DNA of 64,000 bases from Neoroseomonas marina (GCF_012927745.1 NZ_JABBKX010000008.1:1-64000); one strand, 5' to 3'. Positions 16,758-24,906 are shown, counted from the stretch's first letter. Notes: generated from the sequence alone by a model not told the origin. Numbers and translations are program-made.

Positions 16758-17564
16758 TCAATCCTTCCCGTTAGGAGCTTTGGTCCCGTGGACCTGAGCG
16801 ATACTACTATAGGTTGTCCCCGGGGGCGGCGGAGTGAGAAGTTTGTGCGGAGCACAAATTTCCACATGAGCGGGTGTGAAATCGATCGCGATGGTCAGCG
16901 CGTAACCCACGTTGCGCACCGACTGGATCGCATTCGGCGGCAGCTTCCGACGCACGCGCTTCACGAGGCTGTCGACCGCACGATCATCCGGACGCCACGG
17001 TCGTCGGAAGACACGTTCGCTGATCGCGTAGCGATCGACGGGTTCGCCGCTCGCGGAAGCGAGAGTCGTCACGAGCGCGTACTCCGCGCTGGTGAGTCGC
17101 TGCGGTTCGGCGTTCGGCATCTCGAGCATGCGGCCCGATGCGAGGAGCCGCCAGTTGAGCGTGGAGAGCGTGCCGCGTGTACGCCGCAGAAGAGCTTGGA
17201 TTCGCGCAACGATCTCGCTCACCGGCATCGTCGCGTTCAGCACCTCGTCCGCACCGGCCTCGAGCGCATCGACACGATCCTGCGCGGTGTCGTCCGGTGC
17301 CGCACGGATGACACAAGGCAGTGCGTGCAATGCGCGAAGTCGTTTGATGAGGGAAATGCCTCCGGGCGTCGTGAGCCGATGTGGAAGCAGAAGCAACACG
17401 GCCGGCGGACCGTTCGCCGCCGACCAGATCACAAACTCCGGACTCGTCGTTCGTTGCGTGCTGAGTCCGCTGTCAGTCAGACCTTCGACGAGAGCATGCG
17501 GCGGATCCGCATCGGCAGCGAGAATGAGGACGTCGCAGCGTGGCTTCCCGGTGGTGTCGTCCAT
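16758..17564 (-). CDS. OmpR-type winged-helix regulator with degenerate receiver domain
   Basis: The 268-residue product has a receiver-like domain (about 8-125) and a winged-helix DNA-binding domain (about 135-225: RLTSAEYALVTTLA, RAVDSLVKRVRRKL, VRNVGYAL). In the receiver the phospho-accepting Asp at the end of strand 3 is missing (AVLLLLPHRLTTPGG), the Thr/Ser of strand 4 is replaced (VIRAAPDD) and the Lys of strand 5 is absent (EVLNATMPVSE). This argues against control by a histidine kinase, and none is encoded nearby; ligand or redox control or constitutive dimerisation is possible. A ~40-residue Pro-rich tail follows the wing and overlaps a candidate promoter. It is the first gene of the minus-strand surface locus, three bases ahead of the RTX gene, so it probably controls that locus. 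Confidence 0.85.
   Translation of the reverse strand: MDDTTGKPRCDVLILAADADPPHALVEGLTDSGLSTQRTTSPEFVIWSAANGPPAVLLLLPHRLTTPGGISLIKRLRALHALPCVIRAAPDDTAQDRVDALEAGADEVLNATMPVSEIVARIQALLRRTRGTLSTLNWRLLASGRMLEMPNAEPQRLTSAEYALVTTLASASGEPVDRYAISERVFRRPWRPDDRAVDSLVKRVRRKLPPNAIQSVRNVGYALTIAIDFTPAHVEICAPHKLLTPPPPGTTYSSIAQVHGTKAPNGKD
16806..16858 (-). promoter_or_regulatory. Candidate internal promoter and palindromic operator before the RTX gene
   Basis: Inside the 3' end of the regulator gene, read on the minus strand, a perfect 7-base inverted repeat TTTGTGC-TCC-GCACAAA (16842-16858) lies about 30 bases upstream of TATAGT (16806-16811), five of six matches to the -10 box. No -35 box is seen at the usual distance; the palindrome would be centred near -50 from a start around 16799, the position expected for an activator site. 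The stretch is richer in A/T than its surroundings and the encoded residues are an unusual extension of the regulator. Confidence 0.4.
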
Positions 17565-17612
17565 GGCGAGGTTCCCCAGCGTCGATCACGAGGAGGCAAC
17601 CTCTGGTAGCGC

Positions 17613-17699
17613 TTTGTGACGAGAATGCGATCTTGGCGGGTAACAATTGCGAGTAATGCACCATTCGTTCATTCGTGCCCCGGCTGATCGAAGAATGCG
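17613..17699. promoter_or_regulatory. Repeat-rich divergent intergenic region
   Basis: The 230-base gap between the divergent regulator and SCO genes (17565-17794) contains short repeats: AGAATGCG at 17622-17629 and 17692-17699, CATTCGT twice in tandem (17662-17668 and 17670-17676), and a TTTGTG half-site (17613-17618) like that in the palindrome ahead of the RTX gene. Such spaced direct repeats suit an OmpR-type regulator acting on its own promoter. No clear -10/-35 pair could be assigned. Confidence 0.35.
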
Positions 17700-17794
17700 G
17701 AGGTGGATCCACCCGGAACGACCCGGCACCGGGCGAAACGTGACGGGATGCGCCCTTGCGCTTCGCGCGCCGCGCCGCCTATGTGCCGCGCATC

Positions 17795-18469
17795 ATGTTG
17801 CGCGCCGTTCGTCTTGTTGCCGTTCTCCTCGTGGTCCTGCTCGGGGCTGTCTGGGGTGTCGCCTGGTTCGGGCGCGCGCCAGGCGAATCCGTGTCCGATG
17901 CGTTCCTGCGGCAGGTCGCCGCGTGGACGGGGGGCGACATGCCCGCACCGTCGGCAGGTGGCGTGCAGCTTGCGCAGGGTGTCTCGCTCGGCGGTCCGTT
18001 CACGCTGGTGGACCAGACCGGCCGGACCGTCACCGAGCGCGATTTCGCGGGGCGTCCGCTGCTGGTCTACTTCGGCTTCACCTATTGCCCGGACGTCTGC
18101 CCGACCGAGCTCGGCACCATCGTCGCCGCCCTCGATGCGATGGGCCCTGCGGGCGAGCGCGTGACGCCGGTCTTCATCTCGATCGATCCGGAACGCGATA
18201 CGCCGGCGGCGATGGCGGACTACGTGTCGCGCTTCCATCCGCGCATGATCGGCCTCACGGGCAGTGCCGAGCAGGTGGCGCAGGCGGCGCGTGCGTATCG
18301 CGTCTATTACGCGAAGGCGCGGTCCCGCGACACGACCGAATACACGATGGACCATTCATCGTTCATCTATCTCGTGGGGCCCGACGGACGGGTGCGCAGC
18401 CTGTTCCGCCCCGAGACGACGCCCGAGGCGATCGCCGCCGCGGTGAGTGCACAGCTTCGCGCGCTCTGA
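17795..18469 (+). CDS. SCO1/SenC-family copper chaperone
   Basis: The product (224 residues from ATG 17795) is a membrane-anchored thioredoxin-fold protein that carries copper and/or reduces the CuA site of cytochrome c oxidase. It has a single N-terminal helix (RLVAVLLVVLLGAVWGVAWF), a periplasmic domain with the copper-binding FTYCPDVCP (CxxxC) at about residues 98-102 and the third ligand His in TMDHSSFIY. ERDFAGRPLLVYFGF and ISIDPERDTP are further family hallmarks. A TTG at 17756 and a GTG at 17783 are in frame upstream, but the ATG gives a clean signal anchor; no start has a good ribosome site. It is transcribed away from the glycan locus and stands alone. Confidence 0.9.
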   Translation: MLRAVRLVAVLLVVLLGAVWGVAWFGRAPGESVSDAFLRQVAAWTGGDMPAPSAGGVQLAQGVSLGGPFTLVDQTGRTVTERDFAGRPLLVYFGFTYCPDVCPTELGTIVAALDAMGPAGERVTPVFISIDPERDTPAAMADYVSRFHPRMIGLTGSAEQVAQAARAYRVYYAKARSRDTTEYTMDHSSFIYLVGPDGRVRSLFRPETTPEAIAAAVSAQLRAL

Positions 18470-18566
18470 CGCCCGGGGTTCCGAAACGCATCGGCTACCG
18501 GTATGGTCGCGCGCCGGCATCTGGGACACATGGACTGCAAGAGCCCTTTAGCGGCTTGGGGGGCGT

Positions 18567-18854
18567 ATGAGTTTGGATGACGACGAGGGCGGATCTGGCG
18601 CCGAATCCGGGCGCGGTGCTGCACCGGCACCGCGGCATACGCGCCGCCTGTCCGACAAGATCCTGATCGCCTTCCACCACGCCTGCGACCAGGGCGATTT
18701 CGAGGTCGCGGAAGAACTGCTCCGCGTGCTCGAGATGATGCTGACGCGGCGGCCTTCCTCGCCCGACACCAATCGCAGGAAGAACCTCGAAAGCCTTGTG
18801 GCGGCGCATGAGCGCCTCTGGCTGCTGCGTCATCCCGAGGTGAAGGACCAGTAG
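18567..18854 (+). CDS. Small conserved protein of unknown function
   Basis: A 95-residue soluble protein. The first ~25 residues are acidic/Gly-rich and probably disordered; from RRLSDKILIAFHHACDQGDFEVAEELLRVLE-type sequence onward it is helical and resembles a single helical-repeat unit, ending with LVAAHERLWLLRHPEVKDQ. I recall similar short proteins in Rhodospirillales but no function. The start follows a G-rich ribosome site (GGGG 18560-18563). It lies between the SCO gene and a convergent methyltransferase gene, 18 bases from the latter's stop. Confidence 0.72.
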   Translation: MSLDDDEGGSGAESGRGAAPAPRHTRRLSDKILIAFHHACDQGDFEVAEELLRVLEMMLTRRPSSPDTNRRKNLESLVAAHERLWLLRHPEVKDQ

Positions 18855-18872
18855 GGTCCGCCGGCCGCATCC

Positions 18873-19595
18873 TCAGATCGCGGCGGCGTCCCGCAATACC
18901 GACTCCGCGGCCGGCGTGAACCGGCCATCCGCGTCGTGCAGCGCGAGAGGCGGCAGCACCGTCGCAGGACCGCGACCCCCGCGCCGCGCGCGGAGCAGCA
19001 CGCGCTTCGCCGGCTGCCCGACCCGCGGGGCGAGCGGCAGCAGCGTTGTTGCGCCGCAACCGGCTTGCCGCAGCGCCGCGACGCCTGCGTCGAAGCGCGC
19101 GGCGGGCAGCACCAGCGCCGCGGTCCCGCCATCCTTCAGCGCCGCGACGAGGAAGCGCGCCCAGGCGTCGAGACCAGCGCTGCCTTCATGTGTCGCTGCG
19201 CGGCGGATCGCGCCGGGCGGCGCCGTGCCGCCCGGCCAATAGGGCGGATTGGCAAGGGCGTGGTCGACCGGTCCGAGCCGCCGCGCGAGCGCGACATCGG
19301 CGACGTCGCCATCCTCGATCGTCGCGGCGACGCCGTTTGCCGCGGCATTCACCCGGGCAAGGGCTACCATCGCGGGTTCGCGCTCCACGGCCACGACGGC
19401 CAGACGAGGCACCCGCGCAGCCAGGCACAGGAAGGCTGCACCGCTGCCGCAGCCTGCCTCCAGGACGCGCTGACCCGGGCGCGCGGGCACGAAGGCGGCG
19501 AGCAGCACCGCGTCGAGCCCGGCCCGGAAGCCCCGCACCGGTTGGCGCAACCGGACTCGGCCGCCGAGCAGCAGGTCGTCCGTCGTTCCGGTCAC
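18873..19595 (-). CDS. TrmN6-like SAM-dependent methyltransferase
   Basis: The 240-residue product is a class I methyltransferase: SAM-binding VLEAGCGSGAAFLCLA (about 44-59), acidic VEREP after strand 2, and NPPYWPGG (about 114), the catalytic N-P-P-Y of adenine-N6 or Gln methyltransferases. The N-terminal DDLLLGGRVRLRQPVRGFRA matches the family that methylates A37 of tRNA1(Val) (TrmN6/YfiC group). The substrate is inferred from that resemblance only. Its start overlaps the stop of the DUF2007 gene (ATGA), so the two are co-translated; it converges with the small gene at 18567-18854. Confidence 0.85.
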   Translation of the reverse strand: MTGTTDDLLLGGRVRLRQPVRGFRAGLDAVLLAAFVPARPGQRVLEAGCGSGAAFLCLAARVPRLAVVAVEREPAMVALARVNAAANGVAATIEDGDVADVALARRLGPVDHALANPPYWPGGTAPPGAIRRAATHEGSAGLDAWARFLVAALKDGGTAALVLPAARFDAGVAALRQAGCGATTLLPLAPRVGQPAKRVLLRARRGGRGPATVLPPLALHDADGRFTPAAESVLRDAAAI

Positions 19596-19804
19596 GCGGT
19601 CTCCTCGCCGGCCTCCTGCATGACGGCACGCGCCCGGCGTTCATCCTCCTCGACGACTGCCAGCCGGCGCGGGAAGGCGCCGATGCCGCCCTCGATCGCG
19701 CTGATATGCGCATCCAGGATCACAGTCCCGATACCCGCATCGGCCAGCAATGCCCGCAGGAAGGACAGCCGGACCGGGTCCGTAGTGGTCGCGATCACCC
19801 GCAT
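19592..19804 (-). CDS. DUF2007-type small protein
   Basis: This 70-residue protein (MRVIATTTDPVRLSFLRALL...ILDAHISAIEGGIGAFPRRLAVVEED) belongs to the DUF2007 signal-transducing-like family, small ACT-like alpha/beta proteins in which the ALLADAGI and VEEDxxxxA segments are conserved. No molecular role is established. ATG 19804 is the first in the frame that makes family sense. It precedes and overlaps the methyltransferase gene, a pairing that suggests shared expression, and is divergent from ispB with 87 bases between starts, where both promoters must lie. Confidence 0.82.
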   Translation of the reverse strand: MRVIATTTDPVRLSFLRALLADAGIGTVILDAHISAIEGGIGAFPRRLAVVEEDERRARAVMQEAGEETA

Positions 19805-19891
19805 ATCACGAGAGAATCCCTTGTTTTTCCGGCGCTTGCCGCCCCGCCGGGGCATGACTATGGTGCCCGCCGCACCAGGAGTAGAGCAAGC

Positions 19892-20917
19892 GTGAGCGCA
19901 ACCGCACCGCCGCTCGTCGCCCCGCCGGCGCCGCGGGGGGAGGACGCGCTGACCGCGCTGATGGCGCTGCTGAAGGACGACATGGCGGCCTGCAACCGCC
20001 TGATCCTCGACCGGATGCAGTCCGACGTGGCGCTGATCCCGCAGGTCGCCGCGCATATCGTGGCCGCCGGCGGCAAACGCATCCGCCCGCTGCTGACCAT
20101 CGCCGCCGCGCGGCTCTGCGGCTATCGCGGCGACCGCCATGTCGGCCTCGCGGCCTGCGTCGAGTTCATCCACACCGCGACGCTGCTGCACGACGACGTG
20201 GTGGACGAAAGCGCGCTGCGGCGCGGCCAGGCCTCCGCCAACGCGATGTTCGGCAACCAGGCTTCGGTGCTGGTGGGCGACTTCCTGTTCTCCCGCGCCT
20301 TCCAGGTGATGGTCGCCGATGGGTCGCTCGAGGTGCTGCGCATCCTCTCCGACGCTTCGGCCATCATCGCGGAAGGCGAGGTGCTGCAGCTGATGACGCA
20401 GAACGACACCGCGACGACCGAGGCGCAGTACCTCGCGGTGATCGAGGGCAAGACCGCCGCGTTGTTCGCCGCGGCGACCGAGGTCGGCGCCGTCGTCGCC
20501 GGCGAGCCCGCCGATCGCCAGAAGGCGCTGCGCGACTTCGGCATGTCGCTCGGCGTGGCGTTCCAGCTGGTCGACGACGCGCTCGACTACAGCGCAGACC
20601 AGGAAGCGCTCGGCAAGACGGTCGGCGACGATTTCCGCGAGGGGAAGATCACGCTTCCCGTGCTGCTCGCCTTCGCGCGCGGCAGCGAGGAAGAACGGGC
20701 CTTCTGGCGGCGCACGCTGGAAGACCGCGACCAGGGGGATGCCGACCTGGCCCGCGCCCTGGCGCTGATGACGAAGCATGGCGCGCTGAAGGACACGATC
20801 GGGCGCGCGCGGAGCTACGCCGACCAGGCGATCGCGCTGCTGGAGCCGTTCCCGGACGGGGCGGAGAAGCGCGCGCTGGCGGCGGCGGCGGATTTCGTCG
20901 TGGAACGGGCGCGCTGA
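19892..20917 (+). CDS. ispB: Octaprenyl (polyprenyl) diphosphate synthase
   Basis: The 341-residue enzyme condenses isopentenyl diphosphate onto allylic diphosphates to make the ubiquinone side chain. Both Asp-rich motifs are present: LLHDDVVDESALRRG (first, with the Arg pair) and LVDDALDYSAD (second, DDxxD), plus GGKRIRPLL for IPP binding and GKTAALFAAATEVG. GTG 19892 is taken as start because CAGGAG lies eight bases upstream; the frame is open far upstream but that segment is opposite the methyltransferase genes. Chain length cannot be read reliably from the residues before the first motif. It is followed by a strong terminator. Confidence 0.92.
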   Translation: MSATAPPLVAPPAPRGEDALTALMALLKDDMAACNRLILDRMQSDVALIPQVAAHIVAAGGKRIRPLLTIAAARLCGYRGDRHVGLAACVEFIHTATLLHDDVVDESALRRGQASANAMFGNQASVLVGDFLFSRAFQVMVADGSLEVLRILSDASAIIAEGEVLQLMTQNDTATTEAQYLAVIEGKTAALFAAATEVGAVVAGEPADRQKALRDFGMSLGVAFQLVDDALDYSADQEALGKTVGDDFREGKITLPVLLAFARGSEEERAFWRRTLEDRDQGDADLARALALMTKHGALKDTIGRARSYADQAIALLEPFPDGAEKRALAAAADFVVERAR

Positions 20918-20926
20918 AAAAGAAGC

Positions 20927-20974
20927 GGGGGGAGAAGGGAACTTCTCCCCCCCGTCCCCCCTCAACCCTTTTTT
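20927..20974 (+). terminator. Rho-independent terminator after ispB
   Basis: A perfect 11-base-pair stem (arm GGGGGGAGAAG, tetraloop GGAA, 20927-20952) begins nine bases after the ispB stop and is followed by a C/T-rich stretch with six Ts at 20969-20974. Confidence 0.75.
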
Positions 20975-21032
20975 GGAACCTGGGGACTGACTTCGGACGT
21001 CAGTTCCCAACAGACAGAGAAGGGAGGGGGCT

Positions 21033-21054
21033 CGGGGGAGGTTCACCTCCCCCG
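21033..21054. terminator. Hairpin between convergent genes
   Basis: A 10-base-pair inverted repeat (arm CGGGGGAGGT, loop TC) lies nine bases beyond the stop of the minus-strand aminotransferase gene. There is no T-run on either side, so factor-independent termination is not assured. Confidence 0.45.
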
Positions 21055-21062
21055 ACCTTGCC

Positions 21063-22466
21063 TCACACCGCCGCGATGCTCTCGCGCCGCAGTTCCACCG
21101 CCAGCGCGTCGAGCGACTTGCCCACGCGGTCCAGCATCTCGTTCACCTCCTGCTTGGTGATCACGAGCGGCGGCGAGAAGCCCATGCTGTCGTTGATCAT
21201 GGCGCGCAGGATCACGCCGTTCTCCTCGCCCAGCTTGCACAGCCGCGCGCCGGCCTTCTTCGCCGGGTCGATCGGCTTGCGCGCCGCCTTGTCCGAGGAC
21301 AGCTCGATCGCGCCGATCAGGCCGACGCCGCGGACTTCGCCCACGATCGGATGATCGGTGAAGCGCTTGCGGAGTTCGGCCTGCATGTGCGCGCCGACCT
21401 CCGCCGCGTGGGCAATCAGGTTCGTCTCGTCGTAGATCTTCAGCGTCTCGATCGCGACGGCGGCGGCGACGGGATGGCCCGAATAGGTGAAGCCATGGCC
21501 CCAGGTGCCGACGGTGTGGCTGCCCTCGGCGATGCCCTGGAACACCTTCTCGTTCACCATCACCGCCGAGATCGGCAGGTAGGAGGACGACAGCGCCTTG
21601 GCGCAGACCAGGATGTCCGGCTGGATGTTGAAGGTCAGGCTGCCCCAGTAGTTGCCGGTGCGTCCGAAGCCGCAGATCACCTCGTCCGCGACGAAGAGCA
21701 TGTCGTACTTCTTCAGCACCGCCTGGACCTTCTCGAAGTAGGTCTTCGGCGGGACGATGACGCCACCAGCGCCCATCACGGGCTCGGCCCAGAAGGCGGC
21801 GCATTCCTCGGCGCCACCTTCCTCGATGATGCGGGCCTCGAGTTCCTCGGCGAGGCGCGTCGCGAAGGCTTCCTCGGTCTCGCCCGGCTTCGCCTCGTGG
21901 TAGTGGTGCGGCGTGCCGACGTGGCAGAAGCGCCCGCCCGCGATCGGCGCGTCGAACAGCTTGTGGTTGGCAGGCAGACCGGTCAGCGACGCGGCGGCGA
22001 GCGTGATGCCGTGATAGGCCTTCAGCCGCGCGAAGACCTTCTTCTTCTTCGGGCGGCCAAGCGCGTTGTTCATGTACCAGATCATCTTCAGCGCCGAGTC
22101 ATTCGCCTCGGAGCCGGAGTTGCCGAAGAACACCTTGCTCATCGGCGCGGGCGCGCGCTCGATCAGCATCTCGGCCAGGTCGATCATCGGCTCGTGCGAC
22201 TTGGCCGTGAACGAGTGGTAGAAGGGCAGCTTGCGCATCTGGTCGGTCGCGGCCTTGACCAGACGCTCGTTGTCGAAGCCGAGCGAGGCGCACCAGAGCC
22301 CCGCCAGCGCCTCGATGTATTCCTTGCCCTGCTCGTCGTAGATCTTCACGCCCTTGCCGCGGGTGATGACCAGCGGACCGTTCTGCAGGTGCGCCTTGGC
22401 GTCGGTGTAGGGATGCAGGACATTCGCGATGTCCCTGGCGGCATTGGAATTGCGCGGCGGTGTCAT
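21063..22466 (-). CDS. Class III (omega) aminotransferase
   Basis: The 467-residue PLP enzyme belongs to the acetylornithine/omega-aminotransferase class that moves amino groups between amines or omega-amino acids and keto acids such as pyruvate. Seen motifs: FFGNSGSEANDSALKM (PLP phosphate site), AYHGITLAAASLTG, FVADEVICGFGRTG with the Asp that binds the ring nitrogen, and CAKALSSSYLPISAV carrying the Schiff-base Lys. The sequence (aspartate aminotransferase-family, putrescine/beta-alanine:pyruvate type) does not settle the substrate. ATG 22466 has GAGGAAGG upstream; longer readings overlap the opposite BisC promoter region. It is divergent from the molybdoenzyme gene. Confidence 0.9.
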   Translation of the reverse strand: MTPPRNSNAARDIANVLHPYTDAKAHLQNGPLVITRGKGVKIYDEQGKEYIEALAGLWCASLGFDNERLVKAATDQMRKLPFYHSFTAKSHEPMIDLAEMLIERAPAPMSKVFFGNSGSEANDSALKMIWYMNNALGRPKKKKVFARLKAYHGITLAAASLTGLPANHKLFDAPIAGGRFCHVGTPHHYHEAKPGETEEAFATRLAEELEARIIEEGGAEECAAFWAEPVMGAGGVIVPPKTYFEKVQAVLKKYDMLFVADEVICGFGRTGNYWGSLTFNIQPDILVCAKALSSSYLPISAVMVNEKVFQGIAEGSHTVGTWGHGFTYSGHPVAAAVAIETLKIYDETNLIAHAAEVGAHMQAELRKRFTDHPIVGEVRGVGLIGAIELSSDKAARKPIDPAKKAGARLCKLGEENGVILRAMINDSMGFSPPLVITKQEVNEMLDRVGKSLDALAVELRRESIAAV

Positions 22467-22590
22467 GCTTCTGGGCCTTCCTCGGCAAAGCGAGGGTGGC
22501 ACTCTAGGCCCGGACCCGCCCGGCGCCCAAGGGGGCAAGGTTGCGATGCAGCCATGCCCGCGCCACCTTTCCGCGCGAAGGAGCGCCACC

Positions 22591-24906
22591 ATGACCGAAC
22601 TCAGGCCACATGCCGCCCATTGGGGCAGTTTCGATGCGGTGGTGCGCGACGGCCGCGTGGTGGGCGTGCAGCCCTTCGCGCGCGATCCTTTCCCGGGAAC
22701 CCTGATCGATGCGGTGCCGGACATCGTCCACGCCGCCTGCCGCGTGGACCGTCCCTATGTCCGCAAGGGCTGGCTCGAGGGCCGGCGGAAGGGCGCGCTG
22801 CGCGGCGGCGATGCCTTCGTGCCGGTCTCCTGGGACCGCGCGGTGCGCCTGGTGGCGGAAGAGACGCGCCGCGTGCGCGCCGAGCACGGCCCGACCAGCA
22901 TCTTCGGCGGCTCCTATGGCTGGTCCTCGGCCGGGCGCTTCCATCATGCGCGTTCGCAGTTGCAGCGCTTCCTCGGCCTCGGCGGTGGCTATACGGGGCA
23001 GGTCAACGCCTATTCCTACGCGGCGGCGCAGGCGCTGCTGCCGCATATCCTCGGCACCAATGAGGTCCTGCTCGGCCGCACCACCGACTGGGCGGCGATC
23101 ACGCGTCACGCGAAGGTGATGCTCTGCCTGGGTGGGCTGCCGCTGCGCAACGGGCTCGTCACCTCGGGCGGGGCGGGCGACCATTCCAACGAGATCAACC
23201 TGCGCCGCGCGGCCGCGGCGGGGCTGCGCTTCGTGCAGGTCTCGCCCAACCGCGCCGACGTGCCTGACTGGTGCCAGGCCGAGTGGATCCCGATCCGCCC
23301 GGGCACGGACACCGCGCTGCTGCTCGCCATGGCGCATGTCGTCGTGACCGAGGGAAAGGAGGACCGCGTCTTCCTCGCTTCGCATTGCGTCGGCTGGGAT
23401 CGCTTGCGCGCCTACATCCTGGGCGAGAGCGACGGCACGCCGAAGACGCCCGCCTGGGCCGCGCCGATCACCACCATCCCGGCGGATCGCATCCGCGCGC
23501 TGGCGTTGGAACTGGCCGCGGCGCCGGCGATGCTGACCGCGACCTGGTCGCTGCAGCGCGCCGATTTCGGGGAGCAGCCCTACTGGATGCTCGCGGCACT
23601 CGCCGCGATCCTGGGCAAGATCGGCAAGCCCGGCGAGGGCGTCGCCTATGGCTACGGCTCGGTGAACGGCATGGGCAATCCGCGGCAGGAAGTGCCGTCC
23701 TTCTCCATGCCCGCCACGCGCAACCCGACCGGCACCTTCATCCCGGTCGCGCGCGTGACGGAGATGCTCGAGAACCCGAATGGCACCTACGCCTTCAATG
23801 GACGCGAGCACCGCTACCCCGATACGCGGATCATCTGGTGGGCAGGCGGCAATCCGTTCCATCACCACCAGGACCTCAACCGCATGCTGCGCGCCTGGGC
23901 CAATGCCGAGACGATCATCGCGCAGGAGCAGCATTGGAACGCGCTCGCGCGGCACGCCGACATCGTGCTGCCGGCGACCACCACGCTCGAACGCAACGAC
24001 ATCGCGTCCAGCGGCCGCGACCGCTTCCTCCGCGCGATGCACAAGGCGATCGAGCCGGTCGGCCAGGCGCGCAACGACCACGACATGCTGGCCGACATCG
24101 CCGAGGAGCTCGGCTACCGCGACCGCTTCACCGAGCAGCGCAACGAGGACGCCTGGCTGCGCCACCTGTTCGAGCAGTGGCGCCAGAATTCCGCGCGCCT
24201 CGGCTTCGAGACGCCCGACTTCGACGCCTTCTGGGCGAAGGGATACTGGGAGGCGGAGCCGCCCGCCCCCGGCCAGGAATACACCCAGTTCGCCGAGTTC
24301 CGCGCCGATCCGCAGGAGCATCCGCTCGACACCGCCACCGGCAAGGTGGAGCTGTTCAGCGAGACCGTCGCGTCCTTCGGCTATGACGACGCCCCCGGCC
24401 ATCCGGTGTGGATCGAACCGCGCGAATGGCTCGGCGCGCAGCAGGCGGAGCGCTTCCCGCTGCACCTGCTGTCCTACCAGCCGGCGACGCGGCTGCACGG
24501 GCAGCTCGATCCGGGCCGTGTCGCCGCGACGAACAAGATCGGCGGCCGCGAGCCGATCACGCTGAATCCTGAGGACGCCGCGGCGCGCGGGCTCAAGGAC
24601 GGCGACATCGTGCGGGTGTTCAACGACCGCGGCGCTTGCCTCGGCGGGCTGCGCACGGATGCGGGGCTGATGCGCGGCGTGGCGATGATGGCGACCGGCG
24701 CCTGGTTCGATCCGCTCGAGCCCGGCGTGCCTGGGAGCCTCTGCGTGCATGGCAATCCGAACGTGCTGACGCCCGATGTCGGCACCTCGCGCCTGGGGCA
24801 GGGGCCCTCGGCGCAATCCTGCCTGGTGCAGGTGGAGAAGTGGACCGAGGCGCTGCCCCCCGTCCGCGCCCACCTGCCGCCCCGGATCGAGGAGCTCCCC
24901 GCATGA
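22591..24906 (+). CDS. bisC: BisC-type molybdopterin oxidoreductase
   Basis: The 771-residue product is a DMSO-reductase-family molybdoenzyme of the cytosolic BisC (biotin / methionine sulfoxide reductase) type. No Fe-S Cys motif and no Tat signal occur at the N-terminus. Residues ~110-120 (GSYGWSSAGRFHHA) contain the Ser that ligates Mo in this subgroup; WWAGGNPFHHHQDLN and EQHWNALARHADIVLPATT bind the bis-MGD cofactor; the C-terminal domain begins around HLLSYQPATRLHGQLD. ATG 22591 has GAAGGAG upstream. The stop overlaps the start of a PhoX-like gene by four bases. Substrate assignment rests on family resemblance: the pairing with a PhoX paralogue is not one I know. Confidence 0.88.
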   Translation: MTELRPHAAHWGSFDAVVRDGRVVGVQPFARDPFPGTLIDAVPDIVHAACRVDRPYVRKGWLEGRRKGALRGGDAFVPVSWDRAVRLVAEETRRVRAEHGPTSIFGGSYGWSSAGRFHHARSQLQRFLGLGGGYTGQVNAYSYAAAQALLPHILGTNEVLLGRTTDWAAITRHAKVMLCLGGLPLRNGLVTSGGAGDHSNEINLRRAAAAGLRFVQVSPNRADVPDWCQAEWIPIRPGTDTALLLAMAHVVVTEGKEDRVFLASHCVGWDRLRAYILGESDGTPKTPAWAAPITTIPADRIRALALELAAAPAMLTATWSLQRADFGEQPYWMLAALAAILGKIGKPGEGVAYGYGSVNGMGNPRQEVPSFSMPATRNPTGTFIPVARVTEMLENPNGTYAFNGREHRYPDTRIIWWAGGNPFHHHQDLNRMLRAWANAETIIAQEQHWNALARHADIVLPATTTLERNDIASSGRDRFLRAMHKAIEPVGQARNDHDMLADIAEELGYRDRFTEQRNEDAWLRHLFEQWRQNSARLGFETPDFDAFWAKGYWEAEPPAPGQEYTQFAEFRADPQEHPLDTATGKVELFSETVASFGYDDAPGHPVWIEPREWLGAQQAERFPLHLLSYQPATRLHGQLDPGRVAATNKIGGREPITLNPEDAAARGLKDGDIVRVFNDRGACLGGLRTDAGLMRGVAMMATGAWFDPLEPGVPGSLCVHGNPNVLTPDVGTSRLGQGPSAQSCLVQVEKWTEALPPVRAHLPPRIEELPA

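Noticed and set aside
17756-17794. TTG start at 17756 for the SCO protein
   Set aside because: It adds RFARRAAYVPRI without a ribosome site and ahead of a complete signal anchor; ATG 17795 is simpler, though not proven.
18520-18566. Weak inverted repeat near GAGCCCTTTAGCGGCT before the small gene at 18567
   Set aside because: Pairing is interrupted and short; not better than expected for this base composition.
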